Assembly: GCA_040506195.1 (NCBI GenBank)
Contig: JBEVXH010000002.1
Span: 572,904-636,903 of the forward strand
DNA: 64,000 nt
Direction: 5' to 3'
From: Thiodiazotropha sp040506195
Lineage (GTDB): Bacteria; Pseudomonadota; Gammaproteobacteria; Chromatiales; Chromatiaceae
Positions 5,817 to 13,878 of the stretch are shown in pieces; within the stretch, counting starts at the first letter, position 1; each line of letters begins with the position of its first letter. The notes beneath the pieces are model-generated. The model searched no databases, was not told the DNA's origin, and saw only the letters and a list, made by a program, of their open reading frames with translations. The position numbers and the translations under genes were made by a program.

Positions 5817-8375
5817 ATGAAACTTAATCGTAGAGATTTTATCAAGAGTTCTGTCGCTACTGGTGGCCTTATCGCGACCTCCGCTATGGTGAGCGAGGCA
5901 ATGGCTGAAGATCCGCTGGCCGATGGCCCCGCACCCAAGCCCGCCTCTCCCGGCAAAGGCAAATGGGTGCCGACCGTTTGCCAGGGCTGTACCTCCTGGT
6001 GCGCTGCCGAGGCCTTCATTCAAGAAGGCCGGGTGGTCAAGGTCCGCGGCCATCATCTTTCCAAGAGCAGTAATGGCTACGTCTGTCCACGCGGGCATCT
6101 GGCTATCGGGCAGATGTACGATCCCGACCGCATCAAGGTGCCGATGAAGCGCACCAATCCGAAGAAGGGGCGCGGCGTCGATCCCAAGTTCGTGCCGGTT
6201 TCATGGGACGAGGCATTGGATACTATCGCCGACAAGATGATGGAATTGCGAAAAAACAACGAAACGGAAAAATTTATGCTGATGCGCGGCCGTTATACCT
6301 ATTGCCGTGACGTCATCTATGGTGCGCTGCCCAGGATTTTCGGCTCTCCCAACAATATCTCCCACAGCGCCATCTGCGCCGAGGCGGAAAAATTCGGCTC
6401 CTACTACACCGAAGGTTATTGGGACTATCGCGATTACGACCTGGAGAACAGCAAATATGTGATCTGCTTCGGCGGCGATCCCATCGCTTCCAACCGCCAG
6501 GTACCCAACGCCATCCGCCAATGGGGCAAGGTTCTCGATCAGGCGACCGTTGTTGCGGTGGACCCGCGCCTTTCGGCAACCGCATCCAAGGCCCACGAAT
6601 GGATGCCGGTCAAACCGGGGGAAGACAGTGCGCTTGCCCTCGCACTTGCACATGTCATTCTGACTGAAGGGCTATGGAGCCGGGAGTTCGTCGGTGACTT
6701 CAAGGACGGTGTCAACGCCTTCAAGACCGGCGCAATGGTGGACGAGGCGGCGTTCGGCGAAAAACTCACCCATGGCGTTGTCAAGTGGTGGAACCTCGAG
6801 CTTAAGGACCGGACTCCCGAATGGGCGGAAAAGATTTGTCTGGTGCCGGCGGAACAGATCCGGCGCGTGGCGATCGGTTTCGGAAAAGCAGCGCCCAACG
6901 TAATGGTATGGATGGCGCCGGGTGCCGCCATGCAGCCACGCGGAGCCTATGGCGCCCTTGCGGCCCATGCCCTCAACGGCCTGGTCGGCGGCGCCGACAA
7001 CAAGGGTGGCACACTGCAGAAGATGAAGGCGCCGTATACCCACATTCCGCTTTACAAGGAGAAATTCAAGCCATACCTGGACGAAATCGCCCAAAAAGGG
7101 GTGAAACACAAGAAGATCGACCAGCGTGGCACCCTTGAATTCCCCTCACTCAAGAAAAAACCGGGCGGCGGCGTGGTCACAAACCGGGCGGCCGACGGGA
7201 TCCTCGACGAAGATCCTTACGAAATCAAAGTGGCCATCGGTTATTGGAACAATTTCGCCTTCTCGTGCACCGGTGCGACCCGTTGGGAAAAGGCATTGGA
7301 GAAAGTTCCCTTCTTCGCGCACATCGTGACCAATCCCTCGGAGATGAGCCAGTTTGCCGATATCGTGCTGCCTGCATCGTTCCATATGTTCGAACGCTGG
7401 GGCCTGGTGCCTAGCAAGTACAACCGCTACAGTTACATAGGCCTGCAGCAACCTTTGGTCAAGCCACTGTGGGACACCCGCATCGACGAGACCGAAGTGG
7501 TCTGGATGCTGGCCAAGAAGCTGAAGGAAAAAGGCTTCCCGAACCTGTTCGACTATTTCCAAACCGAATTGAAGGATCCTGAAACCGGCAAGGCTGCTGA
7601 AAACGAGGCGCAGTTCGCCGAAATCGTCGTCAAGGTCATGACCGAGAAGCAATGGAATCCCACCAAATACCATAGTGGCGAGAAGATCAACGGATGGCAG
7701 GAATTCGTGAAGCTCGGTCTGTGGCAGTCCGACCAGTATCCTTTCAAGAAAAAGTGGGAGAAGGGCTTCAAAACAGAGACCCATAAGTTCGAGTTCTACA
7801 GCGAGACTTTGAAGAAGGTGCTCGGCATGCACGCCGAGAAATACGAGGTCAGCATCGACAAGGTCATGGAAGTCACCCAATACGCGGGTCGCGGCGAGCA
7901 GGTCTTTGTACCGCATTGGGAACCGGCTAAATACCATGGCGACGAGAACGAATTTCCTTTCGTCTTCATGGACAGCCGTAGCCGGTTGAGCCGCGAGGGT
8001 CGGTCACAGAACTTAAACGAATTCTATGAATTCAAGAAGGTCGATCCGGGCGACATCAGTCACACAGATGTCCTCAAGATCAATCCCAAGGATGCCCAGA
8101 AACTGAAGCTGACAGACGGAGACTGGGTAACGGTAACATCGCCAGAAAAGAGTGTGAAAATTCAAGTCAAACTATGGGAAGGCGTTCGCCCGGGCACGGT
8201 CAACAAGACCTTCGGCATGGGCCACTGGGCCTACGGCCGATTGGCCAGCGCGGATTACGGCAAGCATGTCCCGCGTGGTTTCAACAACAACGAACTGCTG
8301 CCGGCCGATTACGACCGTCTCAGCGGCTCGACGGCCCGTCATGCCGTGTCGCGCGTCAAGATCCAGAAGCTCTAG
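5817..8375 (+). CDS. arrA: ArrA-type respiratory arsenate reductase, molybdopterin catalytic subunit
   Basis: An 852-residue DMSO-reductase-family enzyme, close to the usual ArrA length. It has a twin-arginine signal (NRRDFIK, residues 4-10), a 4Fe-4S motif at Cys55, 58, 62 and 90 (VCQGCTSWC, the segment targeted by arrA primers), and RGRY at 157-160. HSAICAEAEKFGSYYTEGYW contains the expected Mo-ligand Cys187. From memory of the Shewanella ArrA structure, the arsenate-site residues Arg165, Tyr166, His189, Ser190, Cys193, Lys198 and Tyr210 map here to 159, 160, 183, 184, 187, 192 and 204, a constant offset of six. RGRY favours ArrA over ArxA (GRGWG type). A strong AGGAGGAGGAG precedes the ATG. 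Arsenate is the best substrate guess; another oxyanion is possible. Confidence 0.82.
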   Translation: MKLNRRDFIKSSVATGGLIATSAMVSEAMAEDPLADGPAPKPASPGKGKWVPTVCQGCTSWCAAEAFIQEGRVVKVRGHHLSKSSNGYVCPRGHLAIGQMYDPDRIKVPMKRTNPKKGRGVDPKFVPVSWDEALDTIADKMMELRKNNETEKFMLMRGRYTYCRDVIYGALPRIFGSPNNISHSAICAEAEKFGSYYTEGYWDYRDYDLENSKYVICFGGDPIASNRQVPNAIRQWGKVLDQATVVAVDPRLSATASKAHEWMPVKPGEDSALALALAHVILTEGLWSREFVGDFKDGVNAFKTGAMVDEAAFGEKLTHGVVKWWNLELKDRTPEWAEKICLVPAEQIRRVAIGFGKAAPNVMVWMAPGAAMQPRGAYGALAAHALNGLVGGADNKGGTLQKMKAPYTHIPLYKEKFKPYLDEIAQKGVKHKKIDQRGTLEFPSLKKKPGGGVVTNRAADGILDEDPYEIKVAIGYWNNFAFSCTGATRWEKALEKVPFFAHIVTNPSEMSQFADIVLPASFHMFERWGLVPSKYNRYSYIGLQQPLVKPLWDTRIDETEVVWMLAKKLKEKGFPNLFDYFQTELKDPETGKAAENEAQFAEIVVKVMTEKQWNPTKYHSGEKINGWQEFVKLGLWQSDQYPFKKKWEKGFKTETHKFEFYSETLKKVLGMHAEKYEVSIDKVMEVTQYAGRGEQVFVPHWEPAKYHGDENEFPFVFMDSRSRLSREGRSQNLNEFYEFKKVDPGDISHTDVLKINPKDAQKLKLTDGDWVTVTSPEKSVKIQVKLWEGVRPGTVNKTFGMGHWAYGRLASADYGKHVPRGFNNNELLPADYDRLSGSTARHAVSRVKIQKL

Positions 8376-8408
8376 CCATCGACCGAATTAATTAACGGGG
8401 ATAAGATC

Positions 8409-9185
8409 ATGTCAGTCAAATATGGAATGGTAATCGATCTGCACCAATGCACAGGTTGCGGCAGTTGTGCGTTGGCCTGCAAGGCAGAAAACAACACCCA
8501 GGCTCGGGCCCACAAGCAGAGTTTCAACTGGGCCGACTTCACCATGAAGACAGAGGGCGAGTTTCCGAACACTACCTATGTGCAAATGCCAGTGCTGTGC
8601 AATCATTGCAGCAATCCTCCCTGTATCGAAGAATGCCCCACCGAGCCCAAAGCCATGTTCAAGGCGCCCGACAATACGACGCTCTTCAACCAGGAAAGGT
8701 GCATTGGCTGCGGGGCCTGCCTGGACGCTTGCCCCTATAGTTCTCAGGAGCTGGACGAATCCAGTCTCGACGGCGGAACCTACAGCGTCATCAGTTTCAA
8801 TCAGTTCGATTTTCCGGTCCATCCGGAATGGCGCGATGAGAACCCGGCCATCGCCGGATGCACGGCATCCGGCTCCGAAGTAGCCAAGGCGGCCGGCGCG
8901 ACGCCGCCCAGCGAGAACAGGTTCAATTCAGGCGATTATCCGCCGGTGCGCAACATGGGTATCATCGAGAAGTGTACGTTCTGCTATCACAGAACAATCG
9001 TCGGTGAAATACCGGCATGTGTTGAGGCGTGCCCGGCAGACGCCCGGATCTTCGGTGATCAAAATGATCCCAATAGCGCGATCGCCAAGATCCTCGCCGC
9101 TCAGAAAACGACTCGGCTAAAGGAAGAGGAAGGAACCGAACCCAACGTCTTCTATATCCGAAGTTACAACGATCCTACCGTTTGA
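8409..9185 (+). CDS. arrB: ArrB-like four-cluster Fe-S electron-transfer subunit
   Basis: A 258-residue DmsB/ArrB-family protein that passes electrons between the molybdoenzyme and its redox partner. Cysteine groups are CTGCGSCALAC (near residue 16), CNHCSNPPCIEEC (near 63), CIGCGACLDAC (near 97) and CTFC with CVEACPADAR towards the C-terminus, enough for four clusters. No signal peptide is seen, consistent with co-export with the Tat-signalled catalytic subunit. The segment between the second and fourth clusters, with a PVHPEWRDENPAIAGCT insertion, resembles ArrB/ArxB. It starts 33 bases after arrA with GGGGATAAG as ribosome site. Confidence 0.85.
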   Translation: MSVKYGMVIDLHQCTGCGSCALACKAENNTQARAHKQSFNWADFTMKTEGEFPNTTYVQMPVLCNHCSNPPCIEECPTEPKAMFKAPDNTTLFNQERCIGCGACLDACPYSSQELDESSLDGGTYSVISFNQFDFPVHPEWRDENPAIAGCTASGSEVAKAAGATPPSENRFNSGDYPPVRNMGIIEKCTFCYHRTIVGEIPACVEACPADARIFGDQNDPNSAIAKILAAQKTTRLKEEEGTEPNVFYIRSYNDPTV

Positions 9186-9209
9186 GGATCGCACGCACGA
9201 TGAATTGGT

Positions 9210-9230
9210 GCTGGGGTCGTTGGCCCCAGC
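9210..9230 (+). terminator. GC-rich hairpin between arrB and torD-like gene
   Basis: GCTGGGG and CCCCAGC form a perfect 7-pair stem with a 7-base loop, followed by CCTTTGCTTTAAAGG, which can form a second small hairpin. No clear U-tract. It could reduce expression of the chaperone relative to the structural subunits. Confidence 0.4.
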
Positions 9231-9252
9231 CCTTTGCTTTAAAGGGATTTCC

Positions 9253-9900
9253 ATGGAAAACCTTCAAAACGACGTACAGCGCCGACATCAAGCCAAAGCG
9301 GACGCCTGCCGTATGCTCAGCGCCTGCTATTACGAGCCGGAGGAAGCCTTTCTGGAAGAGGACATCTTTGGCCAGCTGGAACAGGCCTTGTCGGCCCTGG
9401 ATTCTGATTATGCCGCGGAAGCGCAAGTCATGGGTGCGTGCTTCAGTGAGATCAGCTACGAGGACCTACGGATCGATTACACCCGCCTGTTCCTCGGTCC
9501 TTTCAATATCCGATCCAAACCCTACGGATCGGTTTACCTGGACCGCGGAAACGTCGTTATGGGCAATACGACCATGGCGGTGCTGGCCCTTTACCGCGAA
9601 GGCGGATTCCATGTCGCCGAGGCGTTCACTGAGATGCCCGACCATGTTGCTGTGGAGTTGGAATTCCTCTATCTGTTAAATGCCCGCCTAGGCAACAGTC
9701 ATACTGAATCCAATGAACGGAACCGCTTAGCCGAGTTGGAACGCAGCTTGCTCGATGAACACCTGGGTCAGTGGATAGTTCCGTTTACAGAGGCTATGAA
9801 AGAGGGCTCGTGCACAGCATTTTACAGGAAGCTCGCCGACCTGACCCGGCGCTTCGTCCTTGATGCCCTGCGGCAGCCGGGCATGGTATTGCTCCCATGA
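9253..9900 (+). CDS. TorD/DmsD-family molybdoenzyme chaperone
   Basis: A 215-residue all-helical protein of the TorD superfamily, cytoplasmic chaperones that bind the Tat signal peptide of a specific molybdoenzyme and assist cofactor loading. Visible signatures are YTRLFLGP (about residue 77) and EMPDHVAVELEFL (about 127), the two conserved helices of the family. The ATG at 9253 has AAAGGGATT upstream. Its place directly after the ArrA/ArrB-like genes makes the ArrA-type enzyme the obvious client, equivalent to ArrD of other arr clusters. The stop overlaps the next start by four bases. Confidence 0.85.
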   Translation: MENLQNDVQRRHQAKADACRMLSACYYEPEEAFLEEDIFGQLEQALSALDSDYAAEAQVMGACFSEISYEDLRIDYTRLFLGPFNIRSKPYGSVYLDRGNVVMGNTTMAVLALYREGGFHVAEAFTEMPDHVAVELEFLYLLNARLGNSHTESNERNRLAELERSLLDEHLGQWIVPFTEAMKEGSCTAFYRKLADLTRRFVLDALRQPGMVLLP

Positions 9901-10856
9901 TTGTGCCCCTGAGCGGCTACGCCTTGAAGACGCTAGCCCCCGAGACGGCAGTCACCGTCGACCGATCACGGTGTGTCCGTCATCGCTGCACTGCCAATCG
10001 CTGTACCAAGTGCATGGACATTTGTCCGATGGATACCATTTCATGGGGCCAAGGAGGTCTGCACATCAACACCGGCACTTGCACTCAATGCCTTGCGTGT
10101 CTCTCGGTTTGCCCGACGGCAGCACTCTCTTCCCCGGGCCTTTCCCTACCTCGCCTCCTGTCTGACCTCGCCAACCATCCGCTTCCCGTACTCGGATGCA
10201 AGGGACAGCCGGATACTGATGCCCATGCGCGGCTTTCATGCCTCGGCTACTTAGCCCATCCTGAGGTGATGGTGCTATTTGCGCTGGTTATCCCTGACGG
10301 GTTACACATCAACTTGACTGCTTGTAGCGAATGCGCGAACAGCCATATCCTTGACAGCGTTGTCGCCGCTCACGACCGGCTGAAGGATATTATCCCCGGC
10401 CATGCCGTCAGATTGATACAGAACAGGGAAGAACTCGAATATCAGGCGCCATCGCTATCTCGTCGCCAGTTTTTTACATTTTTCCGGGAGCGCTCGGCCT
10501 CTGCCGCCGCAGTCATGGTGAGGCGCTTGCAGAACGGCGCAGAACAGCAGCCGTACGGGAACAAGCGAGTTCCGGCAACGCGGGCTTTGTTACTCAAGGC
10601 CATAGAGGCATCGCCGGTGGCAAAGTACCGGACGATCAGAGATCAGCTATTCGGGAATATATCCTTCACGTCGGATTGCACACGCTCGAAACGTTGTGTC
10701 GGCGTCTGTCCCACTGGCGCCATCCAATCCTCCGACGCAAACGGTAAGCTCCCAGCGTATGACCAAACACTCTGCATTTCCTGTTATTCCTGCCAATCCT
10801 TTTGCCGCAATCGAGGTGTTTTAGTTTTAGACAATAACCGGACGGCATTCAAGTAG
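9897..10856 (+). CDS. Multi-cluster 4Fe-4S ferredoxin-type protein
   Basis: A 319-residue cytoplasmic-looking Fe-S protein. Two cysteine groups lie at the N-terminus (CTKCMDICP and CTQCLACLSVCP) and two near the C-terminus (CVGVCP and CISCYSCQSFC), separated by a cysteine-poor middle with LTACSEC. NapF- and MauM-like accessory ferredoxins share this layout. It overlaps the chaperone gene by 4 bases, so it belongs to the operon. A role in maturation of, or electron delivery to, the molybdoenzyme is inferred. No signal peptide or membrane helix is visible. It is the last gene of the operon. Confidence 0.8.
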   Translation: MIVPLSGYALKTLAPETAVTVDRSRCVRHRCTANRCTKCMDICPMDTISWGQGGLHINTGTCTQCLACLSVCPTAALSSPGLSLPRLLSDLANHPLPVLGCKGQPDTDAHARLSCLGYLAHPEVMVLFALVIPDGLHINLTACSECANSHILDSVVAAHDRLKDIIPGHAVRLIQNREELEYQAPSLSRRQFFTFFRERSASAAAVMVRRLQNGAEQQPYGNKRVPATRALLLKAIEASPVAKYRTIRDQLFGNISFTSDCTRSKRCVGVCPTGAIQSSDANGKLPAYDQTLCISCYSCQSFCRNRGVLVLDNNRTAFK

Positions 10857-10959
10857 TCGGTGGCCTTTCCTATTGAGGGTTGGCCGGGATTCCTACAAAT
10901 TCTGCCAAAAAGCATTCTAACCAGTTGTTATGTAAGTTAATTCAGAAAGATTTCTGCTC

Positions 10960-11091
10960 CTATTTAAATTGCCCCTGAAACACTGCCTTCTCCTGAAGAA
11001 TTACCTTATTCTGATCGTTCAGAAATACAACCTTATCCTGGGCGGTTTCCATTTCGCTTTTGGCAGACAAATACGGGCTCATTTTGCACAT
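10960..11091 (-). CDS. Small open frame of unknown function
   Basis: A minus-strand frame of 43 codons opening ATG TGC AAA ATG and ending QEKAVFQGQFK. Its composition (ETAQDKVVFLNDQNKVILQ) looks coding, but no ribosome site is convincing and I do not recognise it. It is the only content seen in 10857-11100 and may be a gene remnant. Confidence 0.2.
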   Translation of the reverse strand: MCKMSPYLSAKSEMETAQDKVVFLNDQNKVILQEKAVFQGQFK

Positions 11092-11108
11092 AAGGCCTAA
11101 ATAACCGG

Positions 11109-11136
11109 GGCAAATTTAACGCTAGCTAAATTTGCC
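11109..11136. terminator. Perfect 10-pair stem-loop after the decayed regulator gene
   Basis: GGCAAATTTA (11109-11118) and TAAATTTGCC (11127-11136) are perfect inverted repeats around an 8-base loop. It lies about 25 bases beyond the stop of the minus-strand gene at 11161 and about 250 bases beyond the end of the arr-like operon. It could terminate transcription from either side; a remnant cassette site is an alternative. Confidence 0.45.
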
Positions 11137-11160
11137 TCCGTGTTGATTTTCTTGTTAGCG

Positions 11161-11773
11161 CTATTTGGCGTTTTCTTTGCGTCCTTCATCGGTCAACTGC
11201 CAAGCAGACTTTGCCCCGTGAAGCCCTGGTACTCGTTCGAGAAAACCTGTATCGCGGAGTTTATAGAACTCGACCTTTACCAGATTTTCTGACTTGATAC
11301 CGGTTAGTTCCCGTGCCTGCCTGTTAGTGATGTTGTCATGCGACTTAAGGAACTCCATGATTGCTTCTGTAGGTGCAGCTAATGGAATATGGGGCAATGT
11401 GACTTTGACATAGTTCTTATCTTCGAAGATTTCGGGCTTCTTTAAGCCCCATTCTCTCATTTTCTGAAATGCAGTATTAAGCCCTTCACCCAAGTCCTTG
11501 TTTGGAGCATCTCGATACCTATTGAGCGTGCGTACTATTTTAGGGTTTCGTGAATATCGGGCATCCAGGATATTTTCAACGGTTACGTATCCTGGTAGGC
11601 GACCAGGACTTAGGATTTCTATCCGGTTGTCGAAAACAAAAAATCTGAATATCGTCGGAAATAGAATAATCCCTATGGATTATGGCATTTACGATAATTT
11701 CCCAGATGGCCTCTGGTGGGTATTCAAGAGACTTCAATCCTTCGGCTGTCCAGACTTTTAGTTTATAGCCCAC
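11161..11773 (-). pseudogene. HATPase_c_4 (RecG-like/AlbA_2-type) regulator, truncated and frameshifted
   Basis: The minus strand encodes the C-terminal part of an ATP-binding transcriptional-regulator family: TAEGLKSLEYPPEAIWEI, NAIIHRDYSISDD, then in the next frame FDNRIEILSPGRLPG, DARYSRNPKIVRTLN and a winged-helix tail ending AWQLTDEGRKENAK. The frames are separated by one extra T in a run of six near 11640, so a sequencing error or a real +1 frameshift is possible. The N-terminal half is absent because the gene stops at the edge of repeat copy 2 (11761). Truncation at a repeat boundary suggests the repeat arrived by recombination. Confidence 0.7.
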
Positions 11774-12251
11774 ATTCTACTCAGACAATGGCATAAATCT
11801 GAATAGACCGAATAAAAACCGAAGTGTCAAGTATATGGGACTCGAACGGAATTCGCTATCCCAGCCTAAATTGGGATTCAGATAGCTCCGCATTATCTGG
11901 TTATGCGGGTCCATTCACGAGGTGACTGGCAGTACGTACCTTATTCAGCTCAACATTCCCAGCTGGGTAATTGAATCAGATCCAAAGGGATGGCTTCGTG
12001 CTTCATAGAGTCATCACGTCTCTTTCCATAGTCCATGCAAGAGGGGAAAACACCCAAATTGTTTCTGTCGTGAAGATCCCTGGTAGAGATCTAGCGCATC
12101 GACGCAGCCGACGCTTTTGCTTTTTTATATGCGTTCGGCAATATACCGACAACCTCAAAACCGAGTTTAATCCATTAACTAATTGCACCTTCATTTATGT
12201 AGACAACGAGATTATATTGCATTGCACGAAAACCCGACTCCACTGCCACTT
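11761..12251. repeat. 490 bp direct repeat, copy 2
   Basis: Second copy of 1272-1762, same orientation, about 96% identical. One edge cuts the HATPase_c_4 gene; the other lies in a GNAT relic, beyond which the two copies have no similarity. With copy 1 it brackets the cassette genes and the whole arr-like operon. Confidence 0.9.
12091..12251 (-). pseudogene. GNAT acetyltransferase C-terminal fragment (copy 2)
   Basis: Same coding relic as 1602-1788 but further decayed: it reads SGFRAMQYNLVV, then NEGAIS followed by an in-frame TAA where copy 1 has the Arg codon of RLW, then KLGFEVVGILPNAYKKAK and a stop. It lacks a start and the N-terminal half. Confidence 0.65.
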
Positions 12252-12289
12252 ACTGAGAATGCTTGCACAATCTGGAAGCCACACCTCTA

Positions 12290-12356
12290 CCCGGACGCCG
12301 TGCTTTTTTGGAATTACTGCAGCTTTATCTTATGTATTCCATTCAACCTTCATCAT
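12290..12356 (-). pseudogene. BrnT toxin N-terminal remnant
   Basis: From ATG ATG at 12356 the minus strand reads MMKVEWNT, a TAA stop, then DKAAVIPKKHGV. This matches the BrnT opening (xFEWDxxKAxxNxxKHGV) seen intact at 13700-13769. It is short, interrupted and runs towards repeat copy 2, so it is a dead fragment. Confidence 0.45.
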
Positions 12357-12441
12357 AAGCACATTGCGGTCATTTTTCAAGAAGTCCTATCGCTGTCAAT
12401 AACTGCTATTTCGCGCAGCAACGCCAAGCAAAACATTCGAG

Positions 12442-13239
12442 TTATCTGACTTTGTTAGCATTGAATATCTCTGTGCGGTTTCTTCCCTTTTCTTTAGCCA
12501 TATATAATGACTTATCTGCATTTTTAATAATGCTTTCAATGTTGTCATCTTCATTTGGCACTAGAGATACCAAACCTATACTTATAGTATATTTTATTGA
12601 TGATTGACCATGGAGAATTGTTGATTTTCTGACGAAAGAATGAAGTCTTTCAGCAAATGCCAATGCTCCATCTTCTGATGTGTTTGGCAACAACAATGAA
12701 AACTCCTCACCACCTATACGACCAGCCAAATCACCGTCACGACTAATTGATTTAACAGATTTACCAAAGTGCTTTAATACTTTGTCTCCTGCAGGGTGCC
12801 CGTGACCATCGTTTATAATCTTAAATTTATCTAAATCCACTACCATAATGGACAATGGCATTTGCTCACGCTCAGCAAAATAAATAAAATTATTTGAATT
12901 ATGAAAAAACGCTCGACGATTGAGTAATCCAGTTAATGAATCATTAGTCGCCAGTTCTCTCATCTTGCGTTCAAGCGCATCTATCTTCACAAGAAGAGTT
13001 ACTAGGGGCCATGAGGCAATTGGAGCAACGATTAACGGTACAATGATTGATAAATAGATAGTCAATGATAGGCATGCATAGTCTTGCCTTAAATAGTTAA
13101 TGGAATATGTAATCAGGGTAGAAGCGAAAACCGATAGTAACGTGATTAATATTACTGTAGGTAATCGTCCGAATTTTATAATAATCTTTCTCATAATCAC
13201 AAAATGCCTACGTCTCCTTAAGCCGCACAGGTTTTTCAT
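12442..13239 (-). CDS. Membrane-bound diguanylate cyclase (GGDEF)
   Basis: A 265-residue protein with two hydrophobic helices (about 28-48 and 58-83) and a GGDEF domain that makes c-di-GMP from two GTP. The active-site motif is GGEEF, an accepted variant, and the preceding RDGD is a canonical RxxD product-inhibition site. The DSLTGLLNRRAF opening and SIGLVSL strand are normal. ATG 13239 and ATG 13194 are both possible starts; neither has a good ribosome site. It lies 18 bases after brnA on the same strand and may be co-transcribed with the toxin-antitoxin genes. Local AT content is higher than in the arr-like operon, in line with separate acquisition. Confidence 0.88.
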   Translation of the reverse strand: MKNLCGLRRRRHFVIMRKIIIKFGRLPTVILITLLSVFASTLITYSINYLRQDYACLSLTIYLSIIVPLIVAPIASWPLVTLLVKIDALERKMRELATNDSLTGLLNRRAFFHNSNNFIYFAEREQMPLSIMVVDLDKFKIINDGHGHPAGDKVLKHFGKSVKSISRDGDLAGRIGGEEFSLLLPNTSEDGALAFAERLHSFVRKSTILHGQSSIKYTISIGLVSLVPNEDDNIESIIKNADKSLYMAKEKGRNRTEIFNANKVR

Positions 13240-13257
13240 GCCGGCTATAAGGACTGA

Positions 13258-13482
13258 TTAGGGCTGTTTATTCCATGATATATCCACCTTCCTGTTATGT
13301 ACCACACAGTCGCGAAGATATAGATTTATTAAACTTTGATATGGTACTCCGGACTCTTCAGCCATATCCTTAAAGTACTGTATTACATCTTCACTAAGCC
13401 TCATGGTAATTGGCTTTTTTAGTTTCAAAGCATATGGATTTTTACGAGATTTCATTTTGGAAAGATCGTATTCCTTTTTCAT
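13258..13482 (-). CDS. brnA: BrnA-type antitoxin
   Basis: A 74-residue ribbon-helix-helix antitoxin. KKPITMRLSEDVIQYFKDMA followed by GVPYQSLINLYLRD is the family core; the N-terminal KNPYALKLKKP is typical of BrnA. It should bind and neutralise the BrnT RNase and repress the operon promoter. The ATG at 13482 overlaps the brnT stop (ATGA), the usual coupled arrangement. Confidence 0.85.
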   Translation of the reverse strand: MKKEYDLSKMKSRKNPYALKLKKPITMRLSEDVIQYFKDMAEESGVPYQSLINLYLRDCVVHNRKVDISWNKQP

Positions 13483-13769
13483 GATGAGTCACCTGCGCAA
13501 TATTTTCGCTCTCTACTCGTTGCCTTTCTAGCGAAAGTTATCCGAATTGTATTACTGGAATCTCTTTCGCAATCACAAACAATCAAGATTCTTGACTCGC
13601 TGCTAAGACCAAGCATGAGAAAACGGTCGCCTTTCGGCTCGGATTTTTCAGAATCATGGAATTGAACAGCAAACTCGTCATAAAACACAGACTTAGCTTC
13701 TTCAAAGGATATACCGTGCTGGTTTATATTCGCTGTAGCTTTAGCTGAATTCCATTCAAACTTTATTAT
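13479..13769 (-). CDS. brnT: BrnT-type RNase toxin, no canonical start codon
   Basis: The frame encodes IIKFEWNSAKATANINQHG, ISFEEAKSVFYDE, GDRFLMLGLSSESRILIV and ITFARKATSRERKYC, a complete BrnT fold with the catalytic His, Arg and Glu region. Reading upstream, the frame has no ATG, GTG or TTG before the FEW motif: the first codons are ATA ATA AAG. A GTG at 13688 would remove the N-terminal third. The gene may use a rare start, be leaderless, or have lost its start and be silent. The -10-like TATAAT (13765-13770) overlaps the first codons. Confidence 0.6.
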   Translation of the reverse strand: MIKFEWNSAKATANINQHGISFEEAKSVFYDEFAVQFHDSEKSEPKGDRFLMLGLSSESRILIVCDCERDSSNTIRITFARKATSRERKYCAGDSS

Positions 13770-13786
13770 ACGTACATTGTATGTAC
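13765..13786 (-). promoter_or_regulatory. brnTA promoter/operator region
   Basis: On the minus strand a perfect palindrome, GTACAT-aca-ATGTAC (13772-13786), directly precedes TATAAT (13765-13770). Antitoxins of the ribbon-helix-helix type bind such palindromes over their own promoter. The -10 overlaps the brnT reading frame start, which is odd. Confidence 0.5.
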
Positions 13787-13878
13787 ATTGTCGCCATTAT
13801 TTCAAGTGGCTCTGATGCCGGCGTCACCGACACGACGAAGGAGCGTCCGGTGCCGCAGGCGCGAAGATGAAATTATTG

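Noticed and set aside
7146..7937. 263-codon minus-strand open frame
   Set aside because: Antisense shadow inside the arrA-type gene.
11100..11160. attC-like site after the decayed HATPase_c_4 gene
   Set aside because: The perfect hairpin is there, but the flanking cores do not fit RYYYAAC and GTTRRRY, so I list it only as a stem-loop.
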